A stretch of DNA of 7,575 nucleotides from Pseudomonadota bacterium (lineage in GTDB: Bacteria; Pseudomonadota; Gammaproteobacteria; Burkholderiales; Burkholderiaceae_C): NCBI GenBank assembly GCA_023394015.1, contig JAEXBL010000091.1:1-7575 (forward strand), in the 5' to 3' direction. Under the pieces are notes generated by a model that saw nothing but the letters and a program-made list of their open reading frames with translations, was not told the DNA's origin and ran no database searches. A program made the position numbers and the translations under genes. Of this stretch, positions 5,774 through 7,575 are shown in pieces; position 1 is the stretch's first letter; each line of letters begins with the position of its first letter.

Positions 5774-7575
5774 ATGTCCTCCATGCGTTCCCACTACTGC
5801 GGCCTCGTCACCGAGGCGCTCATCGGCCAGACCGTGACCCTGTGCGGCTGGGTCAACCGCCGGCGCGACCACGGCGGCGTGATCTTCGTCGACCTGCGCG
5901 ACCGCGAAGGCTACGTGCAGGTGGTGTGCGACCCGGACCGACCGGAGATGTTCAAGACCGCCGAGGATTTGCGCAACGAGTTCTGCGTGCAGGTCACCGG
6001 CCTGGTGCGCGCGCGCCCCGAGGGCACCACCAACGACAACCTCAAGAGCGGCAAGATCGAGGTGCTGTGCCACGAGCTGACGGTGCTCAACCCCTCGGTC
6101 ACGCCGCCGTTCCAGCTCGACGACGACAACCTCTCCGAGACCACGCGCCTGACGCACCGCGTGCTCGACCTGCGCCGCCCGGCCATGCAGCACAACCTGA
6201 TGCTGCGCTACCGCGTGGCGATGGAGGTGCGCAAGTTCCTCGATGCGCAGGGCTTCGTCGACATCGAGACGCCCATGCTCACCAGGAGCACGCCCGAGGG
6301 CGCGCGCGACTACCTGGTGCCCAGCCGCGTGCACGACGGCCACTTCTTCGCGCTGCCGCAGTCGCCGCAGCTGTTCAAGCAGTTGCTGATGGTGGCCGGC
6401 TACGACCGCTACTACCAGATCACCAAGTGCTTCCGCGACGAGGACCTGCGCGCCGACCGCCAGCCCGAGTTCACCCAGATCGACATCGAGACCTCGTTCC
6501 TGACCGAGCAGGAGATCCGCGCGCTGTTCCAGGACATGATCGCCCAGGTGTTCCGGCAGACGCTGGGCGTGGACCTGGGCGAGTTCCCGGTCATGCCCTA
6601 CGCCGAGGCCATGCGCCGCTTCGGCTCCGACAAGCCCGACCTGCGCGTCAAGCTGGAATTCACCGAGCTGACCGACGTGATGGCCGACGTGGAGTTCAAG
6701 GTCTTCAGCGGCCCGGCCACCACCCCCGGCGGCCGCGTGGTGGCGCTGCGCGTGCCCGGCGGCGCCGAGCTCAGCCGCGGCGAGATCGACGGCTACACCG
6801 AGTTCGTCAAGATCTACGGCGCCAAGGGCCTGGCCTGGATCAAGGTCAACGACGTGGCCAAGGGCCGCGACGGCCTGCAGTCGCCCATCGTCAAGAACCT
6901 GCACGACGCGGCCATTGCCGAAATCCTCAAGCGCAGCGGCGCGGCCAACGGCGACATCCTGTTCTTCGGCGCCGACAAGGCCAAGGTGGTCAACGACGCC
7001 ATCGGCGCGCTGCGCCTGAAGATCGGCCACGGCGAGCTGGCGAAAAAGGCCGGCCTGTTCGAGGACCGCTGGGCGCCGCTGTGGGTGGTGGACTTTCCGA
7101 TGTTCGAGTGGGACGAGGACGAGAACCGCTGGAACGCCATGCACCACCCCTTCACTGCGCCCAAGGACGGCCACGAGGACTACATGGACAGCGACCCCGG
7201 CAAGTGCATGGCCAAGGCCTACGACATGGTGCTCAACGGCTGGGAGCTGGGCGGCGGCTCGGTGCGTATCCACCGCGCCGACGTGCAGAGCAAGGTGTTC
7301 TCGGCGCTGCGCATCGGCGCCGAGGAGGCCCAGGCCAAGTTCGGCTTCCTGCTCGACGCGCTGCAATACGGCGCGCCGCCGCACGGCGGCCTGGCCTTCG
7401 GCCTGGACCGCCTGGTCACGCTGATGACCAAGGCCGAGTCGATCCGCGACGTGATCGCCTTCCCCAAGACCCAGCGCGCCCAGTGCCTGCTGTCCCAGGC
7501 GCCCAGCCCGGTGGACGAGAAGCAGTTGCGCGAGCTGCACATCCGCCTGCGCAACCCGGTCGCCGCACCGGGCGC
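5774..7575 (+). CDS. aspS: Aspartyl-tRNA synthetase, bacterial type, 3' end outside window
   Basis: The frame runs from ATG 5774 to the right edge (600 full codons) with no stop; the family is ~590-600 residues, so only the last few residues are missing. ATG 5783 (MRSHYCG) is an alternative start matching the usual N-terminus; neither has a clear RBS. Domains in order: N-terminal OB-fold anticodon-binding domain (~10-115, with [12 protein letters not shown]); class II catalytic core with [13 protein letters not shown] (173-185) and QSPQ (196-199); motif 2 [14 protein letters not shown] (220-233); the bacterial GAD insertion (~290-420); and motif 3 GLAFGLDRL (539-547), whose Arg546 contacts ATP. 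It charges tRNA-Asp with aspartate in the cytoplasm. His33 and Gly84 replace the Leu and Lys of the E. coli enzyme and resemble the non-discriminating Pseudomonas aeruginosa AspRS, which also charges tRNA-Asn. It is probably co-transcribed with fmdB and DUF502. Confidence 0.97.
   Translation, partial: MSSMRSHYCGLVTEALIGQTVTLCGWVNRRRDHGGVIFVDLRDREGYVQVVCDPDRPEMFKTAEDLRNEFCVQVTGLVRARPEGTTNDNLKSGKIEVLCHELTVLNPSVTPPFQLDDDNLSETTRLTHRVLDLRRPAMQHNLMLRYRVAMEVRKFLDAQGFVDIETPMLTRSTPEGARDYLVPSRVHDGHFFALPQSPQLFKQLLMVAGYDRYYQITKCFRDEDLRADRQPEFTQIDIETSFLTEQEIRALFQDMIAQVFRQTLGVDLGEFPVMPYAEAMRRFGSDKPDLRVKLEFTELTDVMADVEFKVFSGPATTPGGRVVALRVPGGAELSRGEIDGYTEFVKIYGAKGLAWIKVNDVAKGRDGLQSPIVKNLHDAAIAEILKRSGAANGDILFFGADKAKVVNDAIGALRLKIGHGELAKKAGLFEDRWAPLWVVDFPMFEWDEDENRWNAMHHPFTAPKDGHEDYMDSDPGKCMAKAYDMVLNGWELGGGSVRIHRADVQSKVFSALRIGAEEAQAKFGFLLDALQYGAPPHGGLAFGLDRLVTLMTKAESIRDVIAFPKTQRAQCLLSQAPSPVDEKQLRELHIRLRNPVAAPG

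Noticed and set aside
5600..7540. Long minus-strand open frame (646 codons) opposite aspS
   Set aside because: Same compositional artefact (His/Val/Ala/Leu-rich); the + strand is unmistakable AspRS.

Overview
The window is about 70% G+C, densely coded, with all genes on the + strand. Protein sequences and gene order point to a betaproteobacterium of the order Burkholderiales, most likely Comamonadaceae (the Acidovorax/Alicycliphilus/Diaphorobacter neighbourhood). This is judged from memory of family sequences, not from a search. No mobile element, CRISPR array, tRNA or rRNA gene was seen.

Layout. (1) Positions 1-769 hold the 3' part of a Tim44-like membrane protein gene, followed by two hairpins, the second a textbook rho-independent terminator (809-837). 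(2) ubiJ (904-1443) and ubiB (1440-3014) overlap by ATGA and supply two accessory factors of ubiquinone biosynthesis. (3) After a 115-bp gap with a perfect 7-bp hairpin comes a complete sodium:solute symporter (3130-4593). (4) A consensus -10 box then starts a second group: a small FmdB-type zinc-ribbon gene (4670-4981), a DUF502 membrane protein (5014-5751) and aspS (5774 to beyond the window end), which runs almost to its natural C-terminus. fmdB-DUF502-aspS is a gene order I know from Burkholderiales.

The most interesting point is in the FmdB gene. Codon 11, which should be the second Cys of the first zinc knuckle (CxxC), is an in-frame TGA at 4700-4702. The rest of the frame is intact and family-typical, and an imperfect hairpin lies at a distance compatible with a bacterial SECIS element. 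It may therefore be a Cys-to-selenocysteine zinc ribbon (CxxU). A nonsense mutation or a single-base sequencing error would look the same and must be excluded first. Secondary points are AspRS residues that match non-discriminating enzymes (tRNA-Asn mischarging), an inverted repeat overlapping the fmdB start region, and a hairpin in front of the symporter.

How the genes work together: the first half is a membrane and quinone maintenance cluster, the symporter is an independent uptake system, and the last three genes look like one transcript ending in an essential translation gene. A true stop in fmdB could therefore be polar on DUF502 and perhaps aspS.
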